Origin: Glaciecola flavus
GTDB taxonomy: Bacteria; Pseudomonadota; Gammaproteobacteria; Enterobacterales; Alteromonadaceae
Length of the DNA stretch: 64,000 nucleotides
Assembly (NCBI RefSeq): GCF_042646125.1
Contig: NZ_JBHRSW010000021.1
Span: 1 to 64,000 of the forward strand
Direction: 5' to 3'
The position numbers and the translations under genes are program-made. Below the pieces are notes generated by a model. It did not search any database. It was not told the origin of the DNA and saw only the letters and a program-made list of their open reading frames with translations. Below, piece after piece: positions 16,595 to 24,947 of this stretch. Numbering within the stretch: position 1 is the stretch's first letter; the number at the start of each line of letters is the position of its first letter.

Positions 16595-16613
16595 TCAAAT
16601 GATATTCATTAAA
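16595..16613. promoter_or_regulatory. Candidate Fur-like box
   Basis: The core ATGATATTCATT differs at one position from the central 12 bases of the Fur consensus; over 19 bases it matches 13. It lies between the outer-membrane-like gene (minus) and tatA (plus), near a TATAAT hexamer at 16621. A single weakly flanked match in AT-rich DNA could be chance. Confidence 0.3.
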
Positions 16614-16693
16614 TTATGGGTATAATACGAACACGTGCGTGTTTGTATCACAGACTCTAATATTCGCAGAATTAGTTGGTAAAAGGAAAGTTT

Positions 16694-16924
16694 ATGTCGT
16701 TTAGTATTTGGGAAATTGTCATAGTATTGGCCATTGTAATATTGTTGTTTGGCACCAAAAAGCTTCGTAACGTGGGTTCTGATTTAGGCACGGCTTTAAA
16801 AGGTTTTAAAAAAGCGATGAATGAGGACGAGCCCAAAAAAGACGCAGATTTTGATGCGGTTGAAAACAAATCAGATGAATCAGTCGACAGCGCAGTTCAA
16901 ACAAAAGAAAAAATAAAAGAATAG
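16694..16924 (+). CDS. tatA: Sec-independent translocase subunit TatA
   Basis: 76-residue protein: short N-terminal membrane helix (WEIVIVLAIVILLFGTKKL), the FGTKKL hinge, an amphipathic helix (GSDLGTALKGFKKAM) and an acidic tail. TatA oligomers form the pore for folded, twin-arginine substrates. The ATG at 16694 is chosen because AAGGAAAG precedes it; an upstream in-frame codon would add residues not found in the family. First gene of tatABC. Confidence 0.93.
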   Translation: MSFSIWEIVIVLAIVILLFGTKKLRNVGSDLGTALKGFKKAMNEDEPKKDADFDAVENKSDESVDSAVQTKEKIKE

Positions 16925-16929
16925 TACAA

Positions 16930-17271
16930 ATGTTTGATATCGGCTTTTGGGAGTTGTTGGTTATTGGTGTCATTGCCCTCGTTGTATTGGGTCCAGAGCG
17001 CCTACCCGGTGCTATCCGTTCTACTATGGAAACGGTGAGAAGCATAAAGAATGTCGCCAATGGGTTTAAACAAGAAGTGTCATACCAGTTAAAAACCCAC
17101 GAACTGCACGAACATTTAAAAAAAGCTGAAAAAGAAGGCCTCGGGCAAGTAGGTGATGACGTCAAGCAAAGTATTGAAGAGCTTAAATCGGCTGCGGCAT
17201 CAGTACAACGCCCTTATGAAAATAGTATTTTGCCTTCAGAAAATTCGTCCGAATCGGAAAACAAGAAATAA
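16930..17271 (+). CDS. tatB: Sec-independent translocase subunit TatB
   Basis: 113 residues. The N-terminal helix MFDIGFWELLVIGVIALVVL is followed by GPERLPGAIR, the TatB signature, then an amphipathic helix and a charged C-terminus. With TatC it recognises twin-arginine signal peptides. It starts five bases after tatA. Confidence 0.93.
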   Translation: MFDIGFWELLVIGVIALVVLGPERLPGAIRSTMETVRSIKNVANGFKQEVSYQLKTHELHEHLKKAEKEGLGQVGDDVKQSIEELKSAAASVQRPYENSILPSENSSESENKK

Positions 17272-17275
17272 TTAG

Positions 17276-18043
17276 ATGACGCAAGCCAGCAGTTTAATTT
17301 CTCACCTTATTGAATTAAGAAACAGACTACTAAAAGCAGTGATAGCCGTATTGCTTGTGTTTTTAGCTTTGTTTTATTTTGCTCAGGAAATATACGCGTA
17401 TATTGCCACTCCGCTCATCGCCAGTATGCCTGATGGCGCGAGTATGATTGCCACGGACGTTGCTTCCCCTTTTCTTGCGCCTTTTAAGCTCACCCTTGTC
17501 CTAGCATTTTTTATCGCAATACCTGTTGTACTCTATCAGGTGTGGGCATTTGTTGCGCCGGGTCTATATAAGAACGAAAAAAAGCTAGTGGCTCCTTTAT
17601 TGGTTAGCTCAACCCTCTTGTTCTATGCCGGTATGGCTTTTGCGTATTACGTGGTATTTCCACTCGCGTTTATGTTTTTTAATAGCGTGGCGCCAGAGGG
17701 CGTAATTATCAGCACAGATATTTCTAGCTATCTAAATTTTGTCCTCAAGATATTTTTTGCGTTTGGTGTAGCTTTTGAAATTCCCGTTGCGATTATATTA
17801 ATGTGTTGGACGGGAATGACTACCGCAAAAAGTTTGCGGAAAAAGCGTCCTTTCGTAATCGTGGGAGTATTCGTAATTGGCATGTTGCTGACGCCACCCG
17901 ATATTATTTCTCAAGTGTTGCTCGCTATACCAATGTGGCTGCTTTACGAAGTGGGTATTGTGGTTGGTTCACTGTATTCCAGACGTAATGAAGAGGATAA
18001 TGAGTATGCTGATGACAACGCTGCGGATTTGCATGATGAATAA
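17276..18043 (+). CDS. tatC: Sec-independent translocase subunit TatC
   Basis: 255-residue six-helix membrane protein; core receptor for twin-arginine signal peptides. Family motifs: SHLIELRNRLLKAV at the N-terminus, FVAPGLYKNEKK in the first cytoplasmic loop, and LTPPDIISQVLLAIPMWLLYE near the end. It starts four bases after tatB, and its 3' end overlaps the next gene by about ten bases, so translational coupling is likely. Confidence 0.95.
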   Translation: MTQASSLISHLIELRNRLLKAVIAVLLVFLALFYFAQEIYAYIATPLIASMPDGASMIATDVASPFLAPFKLTLVLAFFIAIPVVLYQVWAFVAPGLYKNEKKLVAPLLVSSTLLFYAGMAFAYYVVFPLAFMFFNSVAPEGVIISTDISSYLNFVLKIFFAFGVAFEIPVAIILMCWTGMTTAKSLRKKRPFVIVGVFVIGMLLTPPDIISQVLLAIPMWLLYEVGIVVGSLYSRRNEEDNEYADDNAADLHDE

Positions 18044-18722
18044 TCGCTTCATAAAATCAATCATAACAAGCGGAATACTCGTATTTTCGTTCGTTGCCAG
18101 CGGTCAGGTAAGTTCATTCACTGAATTAACTGAACGAGTGTCTAGCTGCAGCTCCATAGAAAATGACGCCCAGCGCTTAATTTGCTATGACAAATTGTTT
18201 AAGCCATTACATCATACTGTTACAACAGCTGATAAGAGCAATGGGCAATCAGTAACCACCTCTCAGTCTGTAAATGCAGCGCCTGTCTCTGCAAACGGCA
18301 CTGAGGATAAAAGTATTCAAGGTGGTGACGCTGCGACTTTGCTTAAAAATAATCTAAAAGTATCTAATTTCCCTCAGACCGCCAATGAGGATTTGCCGTA
18401 TGTGCCAGCACCTACTCCGACATCTCTTCCGCCATCTCCTCTAACAACGAGCAATGATGATGGTTTTGGTAGTGAAAACCTAAAAAAGTCGACAGTTACT
18501 AAACCGCAGGAAATAACAAGTACTATTACCAAAATTACAAAGACTTTAACTGAAAATAGAATAGTAAATTTGGACAACGGACAAGCTTGGCGTGAAACGC
18601 AGCTAAGTCGGTTGAGGTTAAAAGAAGGCGAAACAATTACAATACGAAAAGGCGCGTTTTCATCTTATTTACTCAGCAAAGAAGGTGTAAACAGAAGTAT
18701 GCGCGTCAAACGAATCAAATAG
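18033..18722 (+). CDS. Exported protein of unknown function in the tat operon
   Basis: About 229 residues starting at one of two adjacent ATGs (18033, 18036), which overlap the end of tatC. An N-terminal signal peptide (FIKSIITSGILVFSFVASG) is followed by a short Cys-containing motif, SSCSSIENDAQRLICYDKLF, typical of small exported proteins with a C-x(n)-RLxCYD pattern. A Ser/Pro/Thr-rich linker follows, then a small C-terminal domain (TSTITKITKTLTENRIVNLDNGQAWRE). The next gene, tatD, starts one base after its stop. No function can be named. Confidence 0.6.
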   Translation: MMNNRFIKSIITSGILVFSFVASGQVSSFTELTERVSSCSSIENDAQRLICYDKLFKPLHHTVTTADKSNGQSVTTSQSVNAAPVSANGTEDKSIQGGDAATLLKNNLKVSNFPQTANEDLPYVPAPTPTSLPPSPLTTSNDDGFGSENLKKSTVTKPQEITSTITKITKTLTENRIVNLDNGQAWRETQLSRLRLKEGETITIRKGAFSSYLLSKEGVNRSMRVKRIK

Positions 18723-18723
18723 C

Positions 18724-19503
18724 ATGTTCGATGCTGGTGTTAATCTATTAGACAAACGATTTGACCCATTTGCTGTAATAGAAAACGCTATCGAAGCTGG
18801 CATATCTGGCTTGCTGGTGATATCTAGTGATTTAGATGAGTCACAGGCTGCACAAGATTTTTGCAATCAATACACGAGTAAAGCATGCCAATTGCGATTT
18901 ACTGCTGGCGTACATCCACATGCTGCAAAAACTTGGGATAGTCAATCCTCTCATCAACTAAAACTGATTGCTGCCGATAAGCTATGTGTGGCAATCGGAG
19001 AATGTGGTCTAGATTTTAATCGCAATTTTTCCAGTCCCGAAGAGCAGGAATATGCTTTTACCGAGCAGCTAAAGTTGGCCAAGTGTTTATCGATGGGCTT
19101 GTATTTGCACGAGCGTGACGCCTTCAAGCAGCAATTACAGCTACTGAATAAATATGCGGGAGATGTTAGATTTAAAATTGCACATTGCTTTACCGGTAAC
19201 GAGGTACAACTTTCAGCTTATTTAGCTATGGGCTGTTACATTGGCATTACTGGATGGTTAGATGATGAAAAACGAGCATTTGATCTCAGAAGTGCAGTAA
19301 AAAACCTTCCTTTGCACCGCTTGCTGTTAGAAACCGATGCACCTTATTTGTTCCCCAAGTCTATCAGGCCTCGGGCAAAGAACAACGAGCCCAAATTTTT
19401 GGGCGCAATTGCATCTGTATTTGCGGCGCTGACAAATAACGATATAGTGGATGTAAAACAGGCGAGTATGTTTAACGCAGCAAAGCTTTTTTTATCAGAT
19501 TGA
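18724..19503 (+). CDS. tatD: TatD-family metal-dependent DNase
   Basis: 259 residues, TIM-barrel hydrolase of the TatD family with 3'-5' exonuclease activity on damaged DNA. Metal-site motifs: GVHPHAAKTW, the catalytic glutamate in VAIGECGLDFNRNF, the histidine in LYLHERDAF, IAHCFTG and LLLETDAPYL. The usual N-terminal HxH is altered: it begins MFDAGVNL, as in TatD itself (MFDIGVNL type). Located after tatABC as in E. coli but separated by an unknown gene. Confidence 0.92.
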   Translation: MFDAGVNLLDKRFDPFAVIENAIEAGISGLLVISSDLDESQAAQDFCNQYTSKACQLRFTAGVHPHAAKTWDSQSSHQLKLIAADKLCVAIGECGLDFNRNFSSPEEQEYAFTEQLKLAKCLSMGLYLHERDAFKQQLQLLNKYAGDVRFKIAHCFTGNEVQLSAYLAMGCYIGITGWLDDEKRAFDLRSAVKNLPLHRLLLETDAPYLFPKSIRPRAKNNEPKFLGAIASVFAALTNNDIVDVKQASMFNAAKLFLSD

Positions 19504-19511
19504 GGTTATAA

Positions 19512-21395
19512 ATGGATGTAAATATCCTACTTTCAAAAAATAAAAGCTATTGGATAGCGGGTATAGTCGCGATTTTTTCTATTTGTTTGTTGGCGCTTAC
19601 TAATAGCTTAACAAACAGCGGTGAAATAAAAAGCTTACATTTTTCTACCGAATACTTAGCTAGCGATAAATCTACGACTGGCTTAGGTATTTCAAGTATC
19701 AAGCAGGAAGCTGGCTTACCTTGGTTATCATTTGATGGCGCAAATATTGGTTTGTCTGACGAGCCATATTGGTTTAGAAGTAGTATTGCTTTGCCTGTGC
19801 CAAACAAACATTATTTGATTGAAGTGGATTATGGTTTGCTCGACAAAGTAGAACTGTGGTTCGTTGAACCGGAGAGCAAAGCTGTCGTTCAAGATTACAC
19901 TGTGGGTGATAGCTTGCCTTTTTCTGAACGTCCAATTCAATATGAAAAATTTCTTTTTCCTTTACCATCAGGCTTTGATGAATTAGAGGTTTATTTCCGC
20001 ATACAGAGTGAAGGGCCAATAAAAGCACCAATTAGAGTGTGGGAAAAGTCAGATTTTATAGAGTATAGCGGCGCCCACAACCTATTCATGGGAATATTTT
20101 TGGGTTATATGTTGGCGATGGCATTGAGCAATTTATTCATTTATGCCACGACCAGAAATCATACCTTTGCGATCTACACTGGCTATGTAATCTGTTTCGC
20201 TCTCGTTGTGGCCACCATTCACGGTGTGGGTTTTAGGTATTTTTGGAGTGAGCATGTTTGGTTGCAACAACGTGCGGTCGCTTTTTTTGCCTGTGCAACG
20301 CTTTTCCTTATTATTCAGTTTTCTTTCAGTATTTTGTCTTTAAAAAAGGCAAGTCCTTTGGTTTATCGTGTCTTAAATGCGGTTAAATATATATTCGTTA
20401 TCTTATTTTTTGCGGCCGCTGTATTACCGTATACCGGAGTCTTACAAGCAATCTTAATCATGATTGCTGTTACTACCCCGGTCATATTAATTGCTGGTAT
20501 TTCCTTGTCGATGAATGGCAATTTAATTGCTCGTTATTTTACCGCCGCGTGGGCCGTGCTTTTAGTCAGTGGTATCACCACAACGATAGAAAATTTAGGT
20601 GTCTTCGAGCTAGAGATAGACGCTAGTTACTTGCTTATGGTCGGAGCGACTATCGAAACCATGTTACTGGCTCTCGCGCTAGCGATTAGCTTCAGTGATC
20701 AATTCAAAGAAACAGAGTTAGCCAGAGCGGCAGCAATTGAAAACGAGCGACAGGCAATGGTGGCGAAAGATGAATTGCTGAAAGTACAAGAAGAAGCAAA
20801 GCGCTCATTGCAATATAGTGTTGAGGAGCGCACTTTAGAGTTAGAGATCGCGCTGCGGGAGTTATCAGAAGCTAACAATGAATTAGAGCGAATGAGCGCA
20901 ATTGATCCCTTAACAGGCTTAATGAACAGGCGGTATTTTGATAAACGTTTGCTTGCTGAAATGCGCAGAAGCCGCCGTGAGCAGACACCGCTAACTGTGG
21001 CTATTTTGGATATCGACTTCTTCAAAAAAGTAAATGATAAATTTGGCCACCTTGGCGGAGATGAATGTTTAAAAGTGTTTTCACGTGTGCTTCAAGACAT
21101 TATTAAACGCCCAGCTGATGTTATCTGTCGATTTGGTGGTGAAGAGTTTGTTGCCATACTACCTAACACCGAACTAGAAGGTGCTTGCAAATTAATGCAA
21201 AGGCTTAGGCTAGCGGTAGAAGATACCGTAATAAAGTTTGAAGACAAAGAAATCCGCATAACGGTCAGTATTGGTGTGACATCTAGGGTAGTCGAATCAA
21301 ACGATGAACAAGAAATGCTTATTGCGTTTGCCGATAAACTTCTTTACCAAGCTAAGCAAAGTGGCCGAAATAAAGTAGTAAGTGATACTTTTTAA
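19512..21395 (+). CDS. 7TMR-DISM diguanylate cyclase
   Basis: 627 residues. An N-terminal helix (about 13-33) leads into a periplasmic 7TMR-DISM extracellular domain (about 40-180). Seven membrane helices follow (about 190-395), then a coiled coil with many Glu/Ala residues (about 400-455) and a GGDEF domain (about 460-627). The active site is RFGGEEF, and RPAD nine residues before GGEEF is an intact RxxD inhibitory I-site, so it should make c-di-GMP with product inhibition. The DISM sensor type often binds carbohydrates; the ligand is unknown. It lies eight bases after tatD and could be co-transcribed. Confidence 0.9.
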   Translation: MDVNILLSKNKSYWIAGIVAIFSICLLALTNSLTNSGEIKSLHFSTEYLASDKSTTGLGISSIKQEAGLPWLSFDGANIGLSDEPYWFRSSIALPVPNKHYLIEVDYGLLDKVELWFVEPESKAVVQDYTVGDSLPFSERPIQYEKFLFPLPSGFDELEVYFRIQSEGPIKAPIRVWEKSDFIEYSGAHNLFMGIFLGYMLAMALSNLFIYATTRNHTFAIYTGYVICFALVVATIHGVGFRYFWSEHVWLQQRAVAFFACATLFLIIQFSFSILSLKKASPLVYRVLNAVKYIFVILFFAAAVLPYTGVLQAILIMIAVTTPVILIAGISLSMNGNLIARYFTAAWAVLLVSGITTTIENLGVFELEIDASYLLMVGATIETMLLALALAISFSDQFKETELARAAAIENERQAMVAKDELLKVQEEAKRSLQYSVEERTLELEIALRELSEANNELERMSAIDPLTGLMNRRYFDKRLLAEMRRSRREQTPLTVAILDIDFFKKVNDKFGHLGGDECLKVFSRVLQDIIKRPADVICRFGGEEFVAILPNTELEGACKLMQRLRLAVEDTVIKFEDKEIRITVSIGVTSRVVESNDEQEMLIAFADKLLYQAKQSGRNKVVSDTF

Positions 21396-21451
21396 GTTTC
21401 AGCTGAACATCATTAAAAAATTTCTCTTACAGCTCTTGTAGCGTTCAAGGT

Positions 21452-21578
21452 GTTATTATATTTGGCCGTTTACCCTTTTTTGTCGCAAAATTTATTTTTC
21501 ATGGATGAAANNNNNNNNNNNNNNNNNNNNNNNNNNNNNNNNNNNNNNNNNNNNNNGTAAACGGCCAAGTATAATAAC
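21452..21578. repeat. 22-bp inverted repeat spanning an assembly gap
   Basis: GTTATTATATTTGGCCGTTTAC (arm 21452-21473) pairs with the arm at 21557-21578, with a single mismatch that would be G-U in RNA. Between them are 37 called bases and the Ns. The repeat may be a mobile-element end, a large hairpin or an inversion breakpoint; it probably caused the assembly break. Confidence 0.6.
21511..21556. other. Run of 46 Ns (assembly gap)
   Basis: Unresolved bases between the diguanylate cyclase gene and hemB. The true length is unknown. The 289-base non-coding interval around it contains no gene that I can see, but something may be hidden in the gap. Confidence 0.95.
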
Positions 21579-21684
21579 GCACGTATTAGTGCGTTTGTAG
21601 ACGGTGTAAAAAGATCGCAATCAAACCAGCCGTGCTGCATAATACGCATACTTGCTTACTTTTTTTCATAGTTTTTTAATCATC

Positions 21685-22683
21685 ATGTTTCCTTATCAAA
21701 GACCTAGACGCTTGCGTCGCACTCATTCTTTACGTGGACTTGTTGCTGAGCACCGTCTAACGACGGATGATCTTATATTTCCCATGTTTGTTTTAGAAGG
21801 TAATAATTGTACAGAAGACATAGCTTCAATGCCCGGCATACAACGTTTTAGTATTGATCGCCTAATTGCTGAGGTAGCCGATTGCTTGAATTTAGGGATT
21901 TCTCGTTTTGCATTATTTCCGGTCGTGTCAGAGGGTAAAAAATCTTTGTTGGCCGAAGAATCCTACAATAGTGACGGCTTGGCGCAGCGCGCGATAGTGG
22001 CACTTAAAGATCAATTTGGCGATGATATTACCTTGATTTCTGACGTCGCTTTGGATCCTTTTACTACTCATGGGCAAGATGGCATCATTGATGAGAATGG
22101 CTATGTGCTAAACGACACAACAATGGAGGTACTGGTCAAACAAGCCCTTAGCCATGCGCGTGCAGGTGTGGATGTTGTTGCACCCTCAGACATGATGGAT
22201 GGCAGGGTTGGCGCGATTCGTGAGGAACTAGAAGCGAACGGTTTTATCAATACCTGCATTATGGCATATTCAGCAAAATACGCGTCAAACTACTATGGCC
22301 CTTTTAGAGACGCTGTTGGTTCAGCTGGTAACCTCAAAGGTGCAAACAAAAATACTTATCAAATGAACCCCGCCAATGCAGAGGAAGCATTGCACGAAAT
22401 TGCCCTTGATATCGATGAGGGCGCGGATATGGTAATGGTAAAACCGGGCATGCCATACTTGGATATTGTTTCTCGTTGTAAGGAAGAGTTTGCTGTGCCT
22501 ACCTTTGCATATCAAGTAAGTGGTGAATATGCTATGCATAAAGCAGCGTTTGCTAAGGGGTGGCTATCCGAAGAAAAAGTTATCCTAGAGTCCCTACTTG
22601 CGTTTAAGCGAGCCGGCGCAGATGGTATTTTGACGTATTTTGCTAAAGATGCCGCTAAGCTGATCCGTGCCGCTGGATCATAA
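21685..22683 (+). CDS. hemB: Delta-aminolevulinic acid dehydratase
   Basis: 332 residues. Condenses two 5-aminolevulinate molecules to porphobilinogen in haem synthesis. The Schiff-base lysines lie in MAYSAKYAS and MVKPGMPYLD. The site that holds zinc in E. coli-type enzymes carries no cysteines here (DVALDPFTTHGQDG), which is the aspartate-rich, magnesium-dependent type known from Pseudomonas aeruginosa. The ATG at 21685 (MFPYQRPRRLRR) is the family start; an upstream TTG would add an unconserved leader. Convergent with panC; a GCCAACT/AGTTGGC hairpin lies between. Confidence 0.95.
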   Translation: MFPYQRPRRLRRTHSLRGLVAEHRLTTDDLIFPMFVLEGNNCTEDIASMPGIQRFSIDRLIAEVADCLNLGISRFALFPVVSEGKKSLLAEESYNSDGLAQRAIVALKDQFGDDITLISDVALDPFTTHGQDGIIDENGYVLNDTTMEVLVKQALSHARAGVDVVAPSDMMDGRVGAIREELEANGFINTCIMAYSAKYASNYYGPFRDAVGSAGNLKGANKNTYQMNPANAEEALHEIALDIDEGADMVMVKPGMPYLDIVSRCKEEFAVPTFAYQVSGEYAMHKAAFAKGWLSEEKVILESLLAFKRAGADGILTYFAKDAAKLIRAAGS

Positions 22684-22704
22684 TTAGGTCTTTTGGGGCT
22701 AGTC

Positions 22705-22721
22705 GCCAACTAAAAGTTGGC
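22705..22721. terminator. Hairpin between hemB and panC
   Basis: GCCAACT and AGTTGGC are perfect 7-bp arms around AAA, between two convergent genes. No T-tract follows on either strand, so it is at best a weak bidirectional terminator. Confidence 0.4.
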
Positions 22722-22734
22722 ATTCACTCCTTAT

Positions 22735-23589
22735 TCATTGAAACAGCTTGACCTGTAAGTTATCAATAAGACGGGTCTTGCCTAAAAATGCCGCTGCTAG
22801 GATAACCAAACTTGTGTCTTCATGGCTGGGTGGCATTAAGCTCTCTGCGCAGCGTATTTCCAAATAATCTGGTTTGAAGCCAAGCGCTGCTAAATTTTCT
22901 TTTGCTTGCGTCAATAATTTTGTGTAATCGGTTCTGCCGCTTTCAATGGCGCTTGCGACCTTGACAATCTCTTGATACAGCTTGGGGGCAATACTCCTTT
23001 CCGCGTCACTGAGGTAGTGATTTCTTGAGCTTAAAGCTAAACCGTCTGCACTTCGCTGAGTGGGCACGCCATATATGCTTAGGTTCATTGATAGATCCGT
23101 TACCATGGCGCGAATGACTTGCAGCTGTTGGAAGTCTTTTTCGCCAAAATATGCTTGGTTGGGTTGCACCATGTTGAATAGCTTACATACTATAGTTGCC
23201 ACGCCCCTAAAATGACCCGGGCGGCTAGCTCCACATATCATGTAGGATATGCCAGGTACTTCCACAAACGTTTGTTGTTCTAGGCCCCTTGGGTAAATGT
23301 CTTCGTTGTTTGGCAGAAACAGTAAATCAACACCTAATTCTCGCAATTTGCGGCTATCTTCTTCTAAAGTACGGGGATATGCATCTAAATCCTCGTCTGG
23401 CCCAAATTGAAGTGGATTAACAAAAATAGATACGACCACGATATCGGCGCCTTGTTTTGCATGTTTTACTAGCTCCAAATGCCCATCATGCAAATTGCCC
23501 ATAGTGGGTACAAACGCAATACTCGTTTTAGCGGCTTGCCATTTTCGGCGGATTTCTCGAAGTTGATTAATGTCGCTGACTATTTCCAT
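22735..23589 (-). CDS. panC: Pantothenate synthetase
   Basis: 284 residues. ATP-dependent ligation of pantoate and beta-alanine to pantothenate. Signature motifs: VPTMGNLHDGHLELV (HIGH-like), NPLQFGPDEDLDAYPRT, QAYFGEKDFQQL and GLALSSRN (KMSKS-like region). It starts five bases after panB, so the two form an operon with folK and pcnB upstream. panD is not in the window. Confidence 0.96.
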   Translation of the reverse strand: MEIVSDINQLREIRRKWQAAKTSIAFVPTMGNLHDGHLELVKHAKQGADIVVVSIFVNPLQFGPDEDLDAYPRTLEEDSRKLRELGVDLLFLPNNEDIYPRGLEQQTFVEVPGISYMICGASRPGHFRGVATIVCKLFNMVQPNQAYFGEKDFQQLQVIRAMVTDLSMNLSIYGVPTQRSADGLALSSRNHYLSDAERSIAPKLYQEIVKVASAIESGRTDYTKLLTQAKENLAALGFKPDYLEIRCAESLMPPSHEDTSLVILAAAFLGKTRLIDNLQVKLFQ

Positions 23590-23594
23590 ACTAC

Positions 23595-24392
23595 TTACTC
23601 AAATGAATGCTCAGGCCCCGGAAATGCGCCGCTTTTTACTTCTTTTATAAACTGATCCACAGAAGAGCTGATATCGCTACTTTCTAGCAGATAGTTCTTC
23701 GAGAACTTAGGCATGTAGTTAGCACTAATACCAAACATATCGTGCATTACTAGAATTTGCCCGTCTGTGTCCGGTCCGGCGCCAATGCCAATGACTGGAA
23801 TGCTTAACTTATCACTAATGAGCTTTGCAAGCGAAGTGGGGACACATTCTAAAACCAATAACTGGATACCTGCTTCTTGAAGTTCAATGGCCGCTGTCAG
23901 CATCGCTTCTGCCTTCTCGGCGTTTCTGCCTTGCACTTTAAAACCACCAAATACATTGACAGACTGTGGGGTTAAACCGAGGTGACCGCAAACAGGGATC
24001 CCTCGCTCAATCAAGCCTCTTACGCTTTCGAGTAACCAGGTACCACCTTCTACCTTTACCATGTTAGCGCCACTTGCCATGAGTTGACTGGCATTGGCAT
24101 AGCATTGCTCAGGTGTGGCGTAACTCATAAATGGCATATCGGCGACAATCAGTGCTCTTTCGACACCATTTTTGACACTTTTAACGTGGTAAGCTATTTC
24201 ATCTACGGTCACACCTAGCGTGCTATCTTCCCCTTTTAACACCATGCCAAGTGAATCACCGATTAGGATCATATCGATACCACAGGTATCGAATAACTTA
24301 GCAAAACTTGCGTCATACGCAGTTAAACAAGCGATCTTGTCGTTCTCTTGTTTCATTTTCATTAGCGTTGTCAAGCTTACCTTTTTCATCAT
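23595..24392 (-). CDS. panB: 3-methyl-2-oxobutanoate hydroxymethyltransferase
   Basis: 265 residues. Transfers a one-carbon unit from 5,10-methylene-THF to 2-oxoisovalerate to give ketopantoate. Motifs: LTAYDASFAKL, ILIGDSLGMVLKG (metal-binding DS), MVKVEGG, GHLGLTPQSV and PVIGIGAG. Two adjacent ATGs occur; GGTGAG immediately upstream suits the second. It lies 35 bases after folK in the pan-fol-pcnB cluster. Confidence 0.96.
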   Translation of the reverse strand: MMKKVSLTTLMKMKQENDKIACLTAYDASFAKLFDTCGIDMILIGDSLGMVLKGEDSTLGVTVDEIAYHVKSVKNGVERALIVADMPFMSYATPEQCYANASQLMASGANMVKVEGGTWLLESVRGLIERGIPVCGHLGLTPQSVNVFGGFKVQGRNAEKAEAMLTAAIELQEAGIQLLVLECVPTSLAKLISDKLSIPVIGIGAGPDTDGQILVMHDMFGISANYMPKFSKNYLLESSDISSSVDQFIKEVKSGAFPGPEHSFE

Positions 24393-24427
24393 CTCACCAT
24401 TCTCTTTTATCTTGCTCTACAACGTTT

Positions 24428-24946
24428 TTAAGCGTCTAAACGCGTCGTGTCTATTTTAATACCGGTACGTTTTAGTCCTTGTAGTTGGCACTTACTTACC
24501 CATTTTGCTATGCTTCTTCCATCATGCATTATTAAATCTGGTTCAATTTCAAATAAGGGGACGAGCACAAACTCTCTCTCTTGCATACCATAGTGCGGCA
24601 CTTTGAGCCTTGGTTCGTCTATGTTTATCCTATTATACAATAGTATATCCAAATCGAGCGTACGAGGTCCCCACCTATCACCGTCGCGTGTACGATCATG
24701 AATATTTTCTATGCTTTGTAATGCATCGAGTAGTTCAATTGGAGAAAACGAAGTTGTAATTTTACATACAGCATTGGTGTAATCAGGTTGTCCTGCTGGT
24801 CCCATTGGTTTGCTCTGATAAAAATGAGAGCAAATTTGTACTGATATTTGCGGCAGGCGATGCATTTTCTCCAGAGCACCCGTGAGTTGTTCGCTTGGGT
24901 TAACCAAGTTGCTCCCAAGACCAATATAAGCCGTTTCTGTTAGCAT
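24428..24946 (-). CDS. folK: 2-amino-4-hydroxy-6-hydroxymethyldihydropteridine pyrophosphokinase
   Basis: 172 residues. Adds pyrophosphate to the pterin precursor of folate. Signature: YIGLGSNL at the N-terminus, ENIHDRTRDGDRWGPRTLDLDILLY with the metal-binding aspartates, and PHYGMQEREFVLVPLFEI. It begins one base after the pcnB stop, indicating translational coupling. Confidence 0.95.
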   Translation of the reverse strand: MLTETAYIGLGSNLVNPSEQLTGALEKMHRLPQISVQICSHFYQSKPMGPAGQPDYTNAVCKITTSFSPIELLDALQSIENIHDRTRDGDRWGPRTLDLDILLYNRINIDEPRLKVPHYGMQEREFVLVPLFEIEPDLIMHDGRSIAKWVSKCQLQGLKRTGIKIDTTRLDA

Positions 24947-24947
24947 G

